The notes under the pieces were generated by a model. The model ran no database searches and had not been told where the DNA came from. It was given only the letters and a program-made list of their open reading frames with translations. 64,000 bases of DNA from Acinetobacter gandensis (lineage in GTDB: Bacteria > Pseudomonadota > Gammaproteobacteria > Pseudomonadales > Moraxellaceae): assembly GCF_001678755.1 (NCBI RefSeq), contig NZ_LZDS01000026.1, positions 207,534 through 271,533 on the forward strand, in the 5' to 3' direction. This document shows, one piece after another, positions 29,295 to 40,500 of the stretch. The position numbers and the translations under genes are program-made. Within the stretch, counting starts at the first letter, position 1. Each line of letters opens with the position of its first letter.

Positions 29295-30320
29295 ATGAGT
29301 GACAATTTAATTCGTGCTTTTGCGGCAATGAATGCCGGTGAAGCATTGGTTCCCTATCAATTTGATGCAGGCGAACTACAAGCCCATCAAGTTGAAGTCA
29401 AAGTTGAGTACTGTGGTTTATGTCATTCAGATGTTTCAATTATCCAAAATGACTGGAAATCCTCAGTCTATCCTGCAATCCCAGGCCATGAAATTATCGG
29501 AACGATCACACAACTTGGTAGTGAAGCCAAAGGCCTAAAACTAGGTCAACGTGTTGGGATTGGTTGGACTGCTGAAAGCTGTCAACACTGTGATCCCTGC
29601 ATCTCAGGGCAGCAAGTACAGTGCACGGGTGGAAAAACGGCGACCATCGTGGGACACGCAGGTGGTTTTGCAGATAAAGTCCGTGCAGGTTGGCAATGGG
29701 TGATTCCCCTCCCTGATGATTTAGATCCTGTGAGTGCAGGCCCACTTCTATGCGGTGGCATTACCGTATTTGATCCAATTTTGCAGCACCAGATTCAAGC
29801 CATTCATCACGTTGCAGTGATTGGGATTGGCGGCTTAGGTCATATGGCAATTAAGTTATTGAAAGCATGGGGCTGTGAAATTACCGCATTTACCTCAAGT
29901 CTTGATAAAACTGACGAACTCAAAACCATGGGTGCAGACCATGTGCTCAGTAGTCGTGACACGGCTGCACTTAAGGCACATCGTGGCACGTTTGATTTAA
30001 TTTTAAGTACAGTAAATGTCACTTTAGACTGGCAAGCCTATCTATCTACACTCGCACCAAATGGCAGTGTACATATGCTCGGACTTGCACTAGAGCCAAT
30101 GCAGATTCCTGCGGGTATGTTGATTAGCGGTGCTAAATCAGTCACCGGTTCTTCAACTGGATCGCCTGCCGCACTGCGTCAACTTCTGAAATTTGCCGCA
30201 CGTCAAAATATTGCGCCACAGATTGAACTGTTCCCAATGTCACAAGTGAATGAAGCCATTGAACGCTTACATTCAGGCCAAGTGCGTTATCGTGTTGTGC
30301 TTAAAGCTGATTTTGATTAA
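29295..30320 (+). CDS. Zinc-dependent alcohol dehydrogenase (cinnamyl-alcohol/YahK-like group)
   Basis: 341 aa medium-chain dehydrogenase. Catalytic zinc ligands in CGLCHSDV and PGHEIIG; structural zinc cysteines in CQHCDPCISGQQVQC; the Rossmann motif IGIGGLGHMAIKLLKAWG binds NAD(P). The CHSD and GWTAESCQ segments fit the YahK/AdhA-like broad-range aldehyde reductases. Convergent with the MocR gene, 12 bp apart. Confidence 0.92.
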   Translation: MSDNLIRAFAAMNAGEALVPYQFDAGELQAHQVEVKVEYCGLCHSDVSIIQNDWKSSVYPAIPGHEIIGTITQLGSEAKGLKLGQRVGIGWTAESCQHCDPCISGQQVQCTGGKTATIVGHAGGFADKVRAGWQWVIPLPDDLDPVSAGPLLCGGITVFDPILQHQIQAIHHVAVIGIGGLGHMAIKLLKAWGCEITAFTSSLDKTDELKTMGADHVLSSRDTAALKAHRGTFDLILSTVNVTLDWQAYLSTLAPNGSVHMLGLALEPMQIPAGMLISGAKSVTGSSTGSPAALRQLLKFAARQNIAPQIELFPMSQVNEAIERLHSGQVRYRVVLKADFD

Positions 30321-30331
30321 CGCTATTCAAA

Positions 30332-31765
30332 TCAAATTTTTAAAGTCTTTTTAACCCAATTGGCCAATAACTGGATCGCCTGTTGTATCTGTTCAGACAG
30401 TTCATGTCCTGCATTCAGGCGAATACAGTTACGGTAACGATCTGCACCACCAAACAACAGTCCCGGCACAATGTTAATACCGTGCTGCTGGGCAAAACAA
30501 TACAGATCCCAACTGTCAATCTGCGCGGGTAATTGCAACCAGAGAGCATAACTTCCCTGTGGCTGATTCAAACGGATCTCCACACCTTCAAATGCATGGG
30601 CAATAAAATCACGATATTGCTGCACTTGCTCATGCAGTTTAGGTTTTAACGCCGTTAAATGCTGACGATAAGCGCGACTGTAAATTAAATCGGCCAAACC
30701 CAATTGCAGCGGTGTATTCACCAAAACATTTTGAATAAGTAGCCGCGCATGTAAATGTTTAAGCCGCGTCGGTAGGCAAAACCAGCCCACCCGATAAGAA
30801 GGTGACAACGATTTCGAGACCGAACCACAATACACCACATATCCGTGTTGATCCCAATATTGAATGGGTAAAGGTCGCTGCTGCGCATGACTGCACTCGG
30901 CATAAATATCATCCTCAATCACTGGACATTGATACTGCGCCGCCAATTGTGCAATTTTTTCTTTCTCTTGATTACTTAAACAAAAACCCAAAGGATTTTG
31001 AAAATTTGCTGTCAATAAGCATGCTTTTGCATGGGGTTGTTGCATGGCTTGGGCTAAACGTTCTAAATCAAAGCCATTACTATCTGCAGGTATTTCAATG
31101 ATTTTACGTTTTAATAAAGCGAGCAATTGCAACTGACCATTATAATTCGGTGTCGGCACAATAATGCTGTCACCAGGTTCAGTTATAGTTTGAATAATCG
31201 TCGAAAGTGCGGGCATGCAGCCATTACTGATATAGATTTGTTCAGCTGCAATATGAAAACCGTCTTCAGCCCAATGCGCTGATAATGCTTCACGCAGTAT
31301 TGGATGTCCTTGTCGATCACTATAAAGAAAATCTTCGGGCTTACAATGTTTGAGCGCACGCTGCACAGAACGACGCAAGGCTTCAGTAGGAATCAAATTC
31401 GGTGAGAGTTGAATGGAACCAAGATGAATCAATTGATTATTGATAGCATCTTCTTGAATCTGAATTTGTAATTCTAAATGCGACACATCACGCGATGCAG
31501 GTTGAAAATCTGGATGCTCTGGTAATGCTAAGTGATCATACGGGTTAGCGAGCTGCTGCCATTTTACAAAATAGCCTGCCTTATTTTGCGCATAAATCAG
31601 ACCTTGTGCCTCGAGCAACTCATAACAATTTTTTGCGGTATTCAAACTAATACCTTGCTTTTGAGCAAATTGACGAAGCGAATTGAGGCGCTGCCCTGCG
31701 ATAAGTTCACCGCTATATATTTTATGCGCCATGCTTGCCGCTAAGCTTTGATATTGAAATGCCAT
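30332..31765 (-). CDS. MocR-type transcriptional regulator (GntR HTH fused to aminotransferase-like domain)
   Basis: 477 aa from the ATG complementary to 31763-31765, with AGGGT upstream; an in-frame ATG at 31804 lacks a site and would cover the repeats described nearby. N-terminal GntR winged helix (RLNSLRQFAQKQGISLNTAK, about residues 25-45), then a class-I aminotransferase fold binding PLP: ISNGCMPAL, VIEDDIYAE and GSVSKSLSPSYRVGW with the PLP Lys. Regulator, not enzyme. Target possibly itself or the divergent lipoprotein gene. Confidence 0.9.
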   Translation of the reverse strand: MAFQYQSLAASMAHKIYSGELIAGQRLNSLRQFAQKQGISLNTAKNCYELLEAQGLIYAQNKAGYFVKWQQLANPYDHLALPEHPDFQPASRDVSHLELQIQIQEDAINNQLIHLGSIQLSPNLIPTEALRRSVQRALKHCKPEDFLYSDRQGHPILREALSAHWAEDGFHIAAEQIYISNGCMPALSTIIQTITEPGDSIIVPTPNYNGQLQLLALLKRKIIEIPADSNGFDLERLAQAMQQPHAKACLLTANFQNPLGFCLSNQEKEKIAQLAAQYQCPVIEDDIYAECSHAQQRPLPIQYWDQHGYVVYCGSVSKSLSPSYRVGWFCLPTRLKHLHARLLIQNVLVNTPLQLGLADLIYSRAYRQHLTALKPKLHEQVQQYRDFIAHAFEGVEIRLNQPQGSYALWLQLPAQIDSWDLYCFAQQHGINIVPGLLFGGADRYRNCIRLNAGHELSEQIQQAIQLLANWVKKTLKI

Positions 31766-31802
31766 CTGTACCCTATTTTTAATATTTTCTGTATCTGTAC
31801 CC
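31766..31802. promoter_or_regulatory. Direct repeat upstream of mocR, candidate operator
   Basis: CTGTACCC occurs at 31766-31773 and again at 31795-31802 (29-bp spacing), with a further partial CTGTA at 31789-31793. MocR proteins typically bind direct repeats beside their own gene. Confidence 0.4.
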
Positions 31803-31866
31803 ATAAAAATAACAGATTTAAGCTGTGCTTATTCAGTTAAAAATCAAAAAATACAGAGGAGGATGT

Positions 31867-32319
31867 ATGGCTTTCAAACTTACAAAATTTACTTTGGGCA
31901 GCGTTGTCATCACTACATTTTTATTGAGTGCCTGTCAGCAAGATGCGCAAACTGTGGCAGAACAGCAGCAAAATTTCGTTTGTAATGCATTGATTGAAGG
32001 CTTTCTCAATGCCCAAAAGCTGAATGAATATAAATTAAGACAGATCCTACCCTTAGCAGCTGGTAATCTACAGCAAAAAATCTATGTCTATTCAGCTCAA
32101 CACAGTAACAACTTAAATTTGACGCCCCAACAAGCGAAGTTACGCTTTGCCTGTCAACAGACCCCGTCACGCCAAATTCAAATTAAGTTGCATGATCCAC
32201 AAAAAGCTGACAACCAGCTAGAAACCCTGCTGAGTATTGAACTACCAGAACCTCAACAGCTTAAACAGCTGACTGCTTTTTCATTGGCTGAAACATCACG
32301 ACCGAATTTGCAAAGATAG
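31867..32319 (+). CDS. Small putative lipoprotein
   Basis: 150 aa from the ATG at 31867 with a strong AGAGGAGG site. Signal peptide ends LLSAC (Cys23). Mature part rich in Gln with three or more Cys (FVCNALIEGFLN, RFACQQT). No known domain recognised. Divergent from mocR and convergent with the START-domain gene. Function unknown. Confidence 0.75.
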   Translation: MAFKLTKFTLGSVVITTFLLSACQQDAQTVAEQQQNFVCNALIEGFLNAQKLNEYKLRQILPLAAGNLQQKIYVYSAQHSNNLNLTPQQAKLRFACQQTPSRQIQIKLHDPQKADNQLETLLSIELPEPQQLKQLTAFSLAETSRPNLQR

Positions 32320-32322
32320 CTT

Positions 32323-32964
32323 TTATTTTAAAACGTCATGAAGTGCTATTGGTTTATAAGTTGCCAGTTGCACTTTCATTTTTTGCAGCATTTGATAGGG
32401 CTGTTGCTGTACGAACATATTCACAAAGCTGAGTGGAATCGACCCTTCAGGATTCGCATATCCTGAAGTCGATACTTTCACTTTTTGATTACTTAAACGT
32501 TGGAAGGTCCAATCACCTTCATATTCAGTTAAACGTACATAATTCGGATGAAGTGGATAGCCTTTTTTAAGGCCTTTGTTTTGAATACTGATATTGCCCT
32601 GTGCATCTTTGCGTATTTTACCCTGCACAACTAAGTCACGGTCTTTTAACGGAAAAGGAAAATCCAAAACCATGTACAGCGTAAATTCACCTTTTTTGTC
32701 ATCTCGGGACAGTACTTTTACGCTACCCATATAAGGTACCCATTTCACTGCATTTTCCACATCTAAAACCAAACTGACCGCATTTTCCATCGGCACATCA
32801 AAACTGGTTTCAGCTTTGTATTGAATGACTGGGTTTTGTTCATTTTGATAAGTCCAAACTTTAATATTGTTTTTATGAATACTCAGTTTAGCATTATCCA
32901 TTGGTTTCGCTTGTACTGCCGCAGTCACTGCGACAGTACAAAGCATACATATGACTTTTTTCAT
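32323..32964 (-). CDS. Periplasmic START-domain lipid-binding-type protein
   Basis: 213 aa with a signal peptide (about 1-19, ending AVQA). The rest is a START/SRPBCC-like fold: ETSFDVPMENAVSLVLDVEN, KWVPYMGSVKVLS, FPLKDRDLVVQGK and GSIPLSFVNMFVQQQPYQML. Proteins of this family bind hydrophobic ligands in a cavity. Ligand unknown. Stands alone between the lipoprotein gene and dapB. Confidence 0.82.
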   Translation of the reverse strand: MKKVICMLCTVAVTAAVQAKPMDNAKLSIHKNNIKVWTYQNEQNPVIQYKAETSFDVPMENAVSLVLDVENAVKWVPYMGSVKVLSRDDKKGEFTLYMVLDFPFPLKDRDLVVQGKIRKDAQGNISIQNKGLKKGYPLHPNYVRLTEYEGDWTFQRLSNQKVKVSTSGYANPEGSIPLSFVNMFVQQQPYQMLQKMKVQLATYKPIALHDVLK

Positions 32965-33022
32965 TCCATTGATCGTCTTATTTTAATTTTATTTTGTTGT
33001 TATAACGGAATTTAACGGAGGT

Positions 33023-33853
<831 letters not shown>

Positions 33854-34063
33854 CTAATGTTGATTCAAAATTGGTCTTACTATAGCAAAACTCCATACAC
33901 AGGCTAAGTTAGAATTCATAAAAAGTTCAAATTTCCTGATGCTTTTACAGTCAATACTATACGCACTGTATGTCCATCGCTTTTCAGTCTGTTTGACGCT
34001 TACATCACCAAGCTCGCTCAATTTCACGGTATGATAGGCGCGTTCTTTTTATCCTGAATTTTC

Positions 34064-35707
34064 ATGAAAACCCTACTGTATCTTTGTGCTGCTATATGTA
34101 TTGCATTGGCATGGCTAATTCCGATTCATTACCGTCCTTGGGCAACCTACACGGGTGAGCTTTATACCTTTTTTGCACTGTTTGCTTTAGCTGCTACCTT
34201 CTTCAAACAAAAGCTAGATGTCGCAAAAATTTCTTTACCCTTGTTGGTTTTAGCTGCCGTTCCGTTGATGCAGCTGATGTTAGGGCAAATCTACTATTTC
34301 AGCATTGCGCTCCTGTGCATGCTGTTTGTGTTTAGCTTTTGGCTGTGCGTTAATTTGGGCTTTAGCTTGTCTCGAACTACAGTAGATCGTGAGAAAACAT
34401 TCCTTTATTTAAGTTATACCTTTGTGGCTTCTGGTGTTCTGACCGGACTGATAGCGATTTGTCAGTGGTTAGACTTCGATTCGTTCTTACCATTTGTCAT
34501 GAAAATCAGTGGTACAACTCGTCCTTTTGCCAATTTTGCTCAACCTAATAATATGGCGACCTTCTTGCTGATGGCATTATTGGCTTGCTTATATCTATAT
34601 GAGCAAGGCAAAGTGAAGACTCGTTACTTGGTGGCTGCTGCCATACCTATTTTAATTGGTATTGCCTTAAGCCAATCACGTACCTCTTGGGTCGCAAGCC
34701 TCTGTATTTTACTTTACTTGGCTTATGCACAATATCGCGATTTTATTCGCTTACGTTGGTTTTATAGCTTGGCGTGGTTTATTGGCTTTATCGCGCTGAT
34801 TGTGTTGATGCCGAAGCTGAGCCAAATGATAATCCAACTATCCGACATGAATATTCAGGAAAGTCGTGATATTGCACAACGTGCTGGTGGAGATATGTCG
34901 CGGTTGGCAATTTGGACACAAATGGCCCATGCCGTTGCTGCACAGCCTTGGTTTGGTTATGGTTGGCATCAAACCAGTACTGCGTTTGTTGCCATTTCAG
35001 ATACTGTACCAGGCCCGGTTTGGGTGCGTAGTGCGCACAATTTCATCTTAGACTTTTTATTGTGGAATGGCGCGATTATTGGTATTCCATTTTTGGCTTA
35101 TTTTGCTTATTGGGGCATCCAACTCCAGAAAATGGCAAAGTCTGCCTTGTCGGTCATTGGGCTACTCATGGTCGGCGTATTTGTCATTCATGCCATGTTG
35201 GAATTTCCGCAAAACTACGCTTACTTCCTGTTACCGATCGGTTTTATTATCGGGATTTTGCAAGCTGGTAAGCTGAACACTTCAGCTTTTCAATTATCAC
35301 CGTGGTTCATACGTATCGTGTTTATGGTGGGTGCCATTTTAATCACTGTGATTTACCGTGACTATGCCAATGCAGCGATCCAGTTAGGACAAGCCTCTAA
35401 ATATGAAAAGAGCCCTGAAAAGATCACCAATCATGAGCCAATTTATTTACTGACCGAATTTAAACATCGTGTTGCGATCATTCGCTTAAATCCATATCAA
35501 AAAGTTTCGGCACAAACCCTACAAGAAACAGATAAATTGGTGCGTAGTTATCCAGCCAAATACCACATCATTAAATATGCACGTTTATTGGCTTTTAATG
35601 GCTATGAAGCTGAAGCTCGCCATCAGCTACAACGTTTAAAAACTATTTATAAAATCGATATGCCTTACGAAGATTTACTTCCACCTATAACCGCTACTCA
35701 CCAATAA
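34064..35707 (+). CDS. PglL/WaaL-type O-oligosaccharyltransferase or O-antigen ligase
   Basis: 547 aa, about 12 membrane helices, then a soluble tail (about 435-547). The Wzy_C region shows IALSQSRTSWVA and, in the large periplasmic loop, PWFGYGWHQT and VRSAHNFILDFLLWNG with the conserved His of PglL/WaaL enzymes. Neighbours are dapB and dnaJ; no pilin is adjacent, so it is likelier the general PglL than a pilin-specific enzyme. It would transfer a lipid-linked glycan, possibly the capsule K unit, to periplasmic proteins. Confidence 0.85.
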   Translation: MKTLLYLCAAICIALAWLIPIHYRPWATYTGELYTFFALFALAATFFKQKLDVAKISLPLLVLAAVPLMQLMLGQIYYFSIALLCMLFVFSFWLCVNLGFSLSRTTVDREKTFLYLSYTFVASGVLTGLIAICQWLDFDSFLPFVMKISGTTRPFANFAQPNNMATFLLMALLACLYLYEQGKVKTRYLVAAAIPILIGIALSQSRTSWVASLCILLYLAYAQYRDFIRLRWFYSLAWFIGFIALIVLMPKLSQMIIQLSDMNIQESRDIAQRAGGDMSRLAIWTQMAHAVAAQPWFGYGWHQTSTAFVAISDTVPGPVWVRSAHNFILDFLLWNGAIIGIPFLAYFAYWGIQLQKMAKSALSVIGLLMVGVFVIHAMLEFPQNYAYFLLPIGFIIGILQAGKLNTSAFQLSPWFIRIVFMVGAILITVIYRDYANAAIQLGQASKYEKSPEKITNHEPIYLLTEFKHRVAIIRLNPYQKVSAQTLQETDKLVRSYPAKYHIIKYARLLAFNGYEAEARHQLQRLKTIYKIDMPYEDLLPPITATHQ

Positions 35708-35716
35708 TTTGATCAA

Positions 35717-35750
35717 TAAAAAAGCCTGCTTTTCAGCAGGCTTTTTTATT
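35717..35750. terminator. Bidirectional terminator between pglL-like gene and dnaJ
   Basis: AAAAAAGCCTGC pairs with GCAGGCTTTTTT around TTTTCA. Serves both convergent genes. Confidence 0.9.
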
Positions 35751-35792
35751 TGAATCAGGACAGTTTTTACATACTGTCCATTTCATTTCAAC

Positions 35793-36914
35793 TTAGTCAA
35801 ACAAACGGTCGAAGAATGATTTTTTCTTCGGTGATGATTTGTTGTCATCGCCATCCATTGTATCTTGCAGTTCTTTTAACAACTCACGTTGACGTGCAGT
35901 TAAATTCACTGGTGTTTCCACCACAATACGGCACAGTAAATCACCCGTCATGCTGGTACGTACAGGCTTCACCCCTTTTCCACGTAAGCGGAATAATTTA
36001 CCCGTTTGTGTACCCTCAGGCACTTTCAAACTTACACGACCTTCCAAAGTTGGAATCTCAATTTCTTTACCTAAAGCGGCATCTGCAATTGAAACCGGTA
36101 CATCCATATACAGATCTGCACCATCACGTTGGAAAATTTCGTGCTCACGAACAACCACTTCTACATATAAGTCGCCAGATTGGCCATCACGAATGGCTTC
36201 ACCTTTTCCACTTAAACGTACGCGGTCGCCATTATCCACACCCGCAGGAATTGTGACTTCTAGAGTTTGCTGACGATCGGCAACACCTGAACCATGACAC
36301 TTGTTACAAGGGTTCTTAATGATTTGGCCTTGACCACGACAAGTACTACAGGTTTGCTGTACAGAGAAGAAACCTTGTTGCATGCGAACTTGACCCGCAC
36401 CATGACAAGTTTTACAGGTTTCAACGTCTTTCGGATTTTTTGAACCCTTTCCATCACATGCGTCACACGGTGCTGGAGCAGTAAAGGTAATGGTTTTTTT
36501 AACGCCTTTTACCGCTTCTTCAAGGGTCAATTCCATAACATATCGAAGATCTGAACCACGACGTGCACGTTGTTGACCGCGGCCACCACCGCCACCAAAT
36601 GCGCCACCGAAAATGTCACCAAATTGGCTGAAAATGTCTTCTGCGCTAAAACCACCGCCGAAGCCACCTGCACCACCGCCCATACCACCTTCAAACGCTT
36701 GATGCCCCATACGGTCATACATACTGCGCTTTTCGCTGTCCGATAAAACTTCATAAGCTTCTGCAGCTTCTTTGAATTTTTCTTCAGCTTCTGGGTTGTC
36801 TGGGTTACGGTCAGGGTGATACTTCATCGCCAACTTACGGTAGGCTTTTTTAATTTCATCATCACCTGCGGTTTTAGATACGCCTAAAACCTCATAATAA
36901 TCACGTTTAGCCAT
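35793..36914 (-). CDS. dnaJ: Chaperone DnaJ (Hsp40)
   Basis: 373 aa. J domain with HPD in KYHPDRNP (about residue 31-36), Gly/Phe-rich linker ([14 protein letters not shown]), four zinc-finger repeats [24 protein letters not shown] and CNKCHGSG, and the C-terminal substrate-binding domain. Co-chaperone of DnaK. Standard length; no dnaK adjacent in this window. Confidence 0.97.
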   Translation of the reverse strand: MAKRDYYEVLGVSKTAGDDEIKKAYRKLAMKYHPDRNPDNPEAEEKFKEAAEAYEVLSDSEKRSMYDRMGHQAFEGGMGGGAGGFGGGFSAEDIFSQFGDIFGGAFGGGGGRGQQRARRGSDLRYVMELTLEEAVKGVKKTITFTAPAPCDACDGKGSKNPKDVETCKTCHGAGQVRMQQGFFSVQQTCSTCRGQGQIIKNPCNKCHGSGVADRQQTLEVTIPAGVDNGDRVRLSGKGEAIRDGQSGDLYVEVVVREHEIFQRDGADLYMDVPVSIADAALGKEIEIPTLEGRVSLKVPEGTQTGKLFRLRGKGVKPVRTSMTGDLLCRIVVETPVNLTARQRELLKELQDTMDGDDNKSSPKKKSFFDRLFD

Positions 36915-37021
36915 GTCTGGCGATGCTCCTCACGGAATTCAATTTAATACTTAACTGTGGTCTGAAATTGGGGGATCAAACCATTTTTTCAAGGGGAATG
37001 TGGGAAAAAAATTTAAACGGC

Positions 37022-37399
37022 TTAAAATACCGCTTTGTTTTTAACGAATTTTGAAAGACCTTGGATCCAAGCATTGAGCAAATATAGAAATGCAATGCCA
37101 GAAAAAACCACGCCAATAACTGTACATGCGGTTACCCATAGGTAAGTATCCCAATAGTAGAAAAATAAAGGAATAAACCAGAGTGCTGCAAACACAGCCA
37201 TACAGGTATAAATGACCACCGTACGCATCACCCAGAGTGCTTGGGCTTGCAACCAAACTTCAGCAGAATCAATTTGAGTGACTTTACGTGCAAGAAAGTA
37301 GGCAAAAACACCACTAATCAATGTGAAAAGGGCAAAAAACATGAAGACATAAGAAATCGCAACATAACGGCGATACTTGGCTAGATTGTCTGCTGTCAT
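37022..37399 (-). CDS. Conserved hypothetical membrane protein, 125 aa
   Basis: Three to four predicted membrane helices (around residues 12-35, 56-77, 85-105) and a positively charged C-terminus, KFVKNKAVF. ATG at 37399 chosen; a GTG at 37423 adds 8 residues. No recognised domain. Located between dnaJ and the RND pump operon, on the minus strand, with its own 107-bp gap. Function unknown. Confidence 0.65.
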   Translation of the reverse strand: MTADNLAKYRRYVAISYVFMFFALFTLISGVFAYFLARKVTQIDSAEVWLQAQALWVMRTVVIYTCMAVFAALWFIPLFFYYWDTYLWVTACTVIGVVFSGIAFLYLLNAWIQGLSKFVKNKAVF

Positions 37400-37532
37400 C
37401 TGTTCTTCAACCCCATAAACCACAATATACCGAACTTCATTTGTGGCTTTTTTACTTTTTAAAAATGTCTTTGTAGATCAGGTGCTACTATAGAGAAAAA
37501 TTCCATATTTCGCACCCAATATTATGACAGTT

Positions 37533-40500
37533 TTAAGGATTCTGCTGAGTTTTTTTCACTTTAAACCACTGCGCATACAATGCTGGTAAAAAGAAGAGCG
37601 TCAACAGCGTCGCCACGATCAAACCGCCCATAATGGCAACTGCCATCGGCCCGAAGAAAATACTACGAGAAAGTGGAATCATTGCCAGTACCGCAGCCAA
37701 AGCGGTCAACACAATTGGACGACAACGGCGCACTGTGGCATTAATAATGGCATCCCATGCAGACTCCCCCGACTGAATATCTTGCTCAATCTGATCAATT
37801 AAAATCAGTGAATTTCGCATGATCATACCTGACAGCGCGATTGTGCCCAGCATCGCCACAAAACCAAAAGGTTTATTAAACAATAATAGGAACAGCACTA
37901 CACCAATAATACCCAGTGGCGCTGTTAAAAACACAATCACTGCGCGTGAAATGCTACGCAGCTGAATCATTAATAAAGTCATGACCACTGCAAGGAAGAG
38001 TGGCATGCCCGCATTCACTGAGTTTTGACCTCGCGCCGATTCTTCAACTGTACCGCCTACTTCAAGTAAATAACCATTTGGCATCTCAGCACGTAACTGA
38101 TCAAATGGCTCTTTTAACTCACCAACGACTGTAGCAGGCTGTAATTTACTGCGAATATCCCCACGCACCGTAATGGTTGGCAAACGGTTACGATGCCATA
38201 TCAAGCCTTCTTCAAAGCGATATTCAATTTTTGCAATTTGAGCCAAGGGGACTGAACTGCCATTGCTGGTCGGTACTGCCAAACTACTGAGTGAACCGAC
38301 ATCCAGCCGCTCTGCCTGATCGCCACGCATACGTATTTCAATCAATTCACGCTTTTCACGATATTGGTTAATCACTGCGCCACTGATCGAACTGTTAAGA
38401 AAATTCGCCAAATCTAAACTCGACACACCCATTTGCCGTGCACGGTCTTGGTCAATATCCAACTGAATGACTTTACTCGGCTCACCCCAATCTAAATGCA
38501 CATTGGTGGTGTTTGAGTTTTCACTGACTGTTGCAGACACACGTTGCGCCCATTCACGTACTAAAGTCAGATCCTCCCCTGAGACACGGAACTGCAATGG
38601 ATAACCCACAGGTGGACCATTTTCCAATAACGACACACGAGTACGCACTTCAGGCAGTAATTTACGAATTTCTTCTGCCAATGACTCACGGATTTCATTG
38701 CGATCATCCAAAGAGGAAGCCAACACCACAAACTGTGCAAAACTTGCTTGGGGCAATTGCTGATCTAAAGGTAAATAAAAACGCGGCGACCCCGTTCCGA
38801 CATAAGCAACAAAGTTATCAATCCCCTGTTTTTTCGAGAGGAACGCTTCGACTTTTTTCACTGCGGCTTCAGTGGCTTTCAGCGAAGCACCTTCTTCCAG
38901 TTTTAAATCCACCAAAATTTCAGCGCGATTCGACGGTGGAAAAAACTGCTGTGGCACAGTTTTAAACATCAAAATGGATAACACAAAAATGCCGACCGTC
39001 GCAGCAATGACAGTTTTACGATAAGTCACGCAGGTATTGACCCAACCGCGAAAGCGTTGGTAGAACTGAGTTTGATAAGGATCGTGCTGTTCGCCCGCAT
39101 GATGCACTGTTGGCTGAGGTTCTGGTTGCTTACGCAAACGTGCCCACAAACGCTGATACCACGGTGCTTTTTGAATTAGATCTTTATTGAAATCAGGCAA
39201 TAATTTATCACCCAAATATGGTACAAACAGCACCGCTGCAAACCACGATACAATGAGCGCAATAGTCACTACTTGGAAAATTGAACGGGTGTATTCACCG
39301 GTGCTTGATGCCGCTGTCGCAATGGGTAAAAAACCTGCTGCGGTGATTAAGGTTCCGGTCAACATTGGAAAAGCCGTAGTCCTCCATGCATGACCGGCGG
39401 CTTGCAGTCGGGTATAGCCCTGCTCCATCTTAATCGCCATCATCTCGATCGCAATAATGGCGTCATCCACTAAGAGTCCCAGCGCTAAAATCAGTGCACC
39501 TAAAGAAATTTTGTGCAGCCCAACATCAAACATTTGCATGCCGGCAAAGGTCATTGCCAGTACTAAAGGAATGGAAAATGCGACCACCAGTCCGGTACGA
39601 AAACCCAATGAGAAAAAGCTGACCAACAAAACAATAATGACCGCTTCAGCCAAGACTTTCATAAACTCATTGACACTGCGTTTCACTGCCACTGGTTGAT
39701 CAGAAACTTTTTTCAGCTCCATACCCAAAGGCAAAGTTTTTTGCAGGCGAGCAAACTCGGTTTCAAGATTTTTGCCCAGAGACAGAATGTCACCACCCTT
39801 TCGCATCGACACGGCAATACCTAAACCATTTTCACCCATAAAACGCATACGCGGTTGCGGCGGATCACTAAAGCCACGATAGACATCTGCTACATCACCC
39901 AGTTGAATGGTTCGACCATTCACCAACAGTGGCATCTGACGCAGTTCATCAATATTTTGTAAATTGCCACTGACCCGAACTTGAATACGGTCGGAGTTGG
40001 TTTCAAAGAATCCAGCACTGGCTACGGTATTTTGTTGCTGCAAGGCTTGTTGAATGGCAGTTATCGGCACACCCATCTGCGTTGCTTTGGTGTTGGAAAT
40101 TTCAATCCAAATTTTTTGGTCTTGCAGCCCGATTAAATCCACTTTGGCTACATCTTTGACCCGTTGCAATTGCAGTTGTAAGCGGTCGGCATATTCCTTC
40201 ATAGTGGCATAGTCGAAGTCTTTGCCGGTCAAGACATAAATGTTGCCAAAAGTATCGCCAAACTCATCATTAAAAAATGGTCCCTGCACGCCAGAAGGCA
40301 ATTGATGTTTAATGTCGTTGACCTTTTTACGTACCGTATACCAAACATCCGGAACTTGCTGTGAACGTAGGCTGTCTTTAGCGACAAATGTCACCATCGA
40401 CTCACCCGGCCGTGAATAGGCCATAATCCGTTCATATTGCCCGGTGGTCATCAGTTCCTTTTCAATACGATCCGTTACCTGCATTGAGACTTCTTTGGCT

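Noticed and set aside
38531..38965. 144-aa plus-strand frame opposite the RND permease
   Set aside because: Antisense shadow of a strongly conserved gene.
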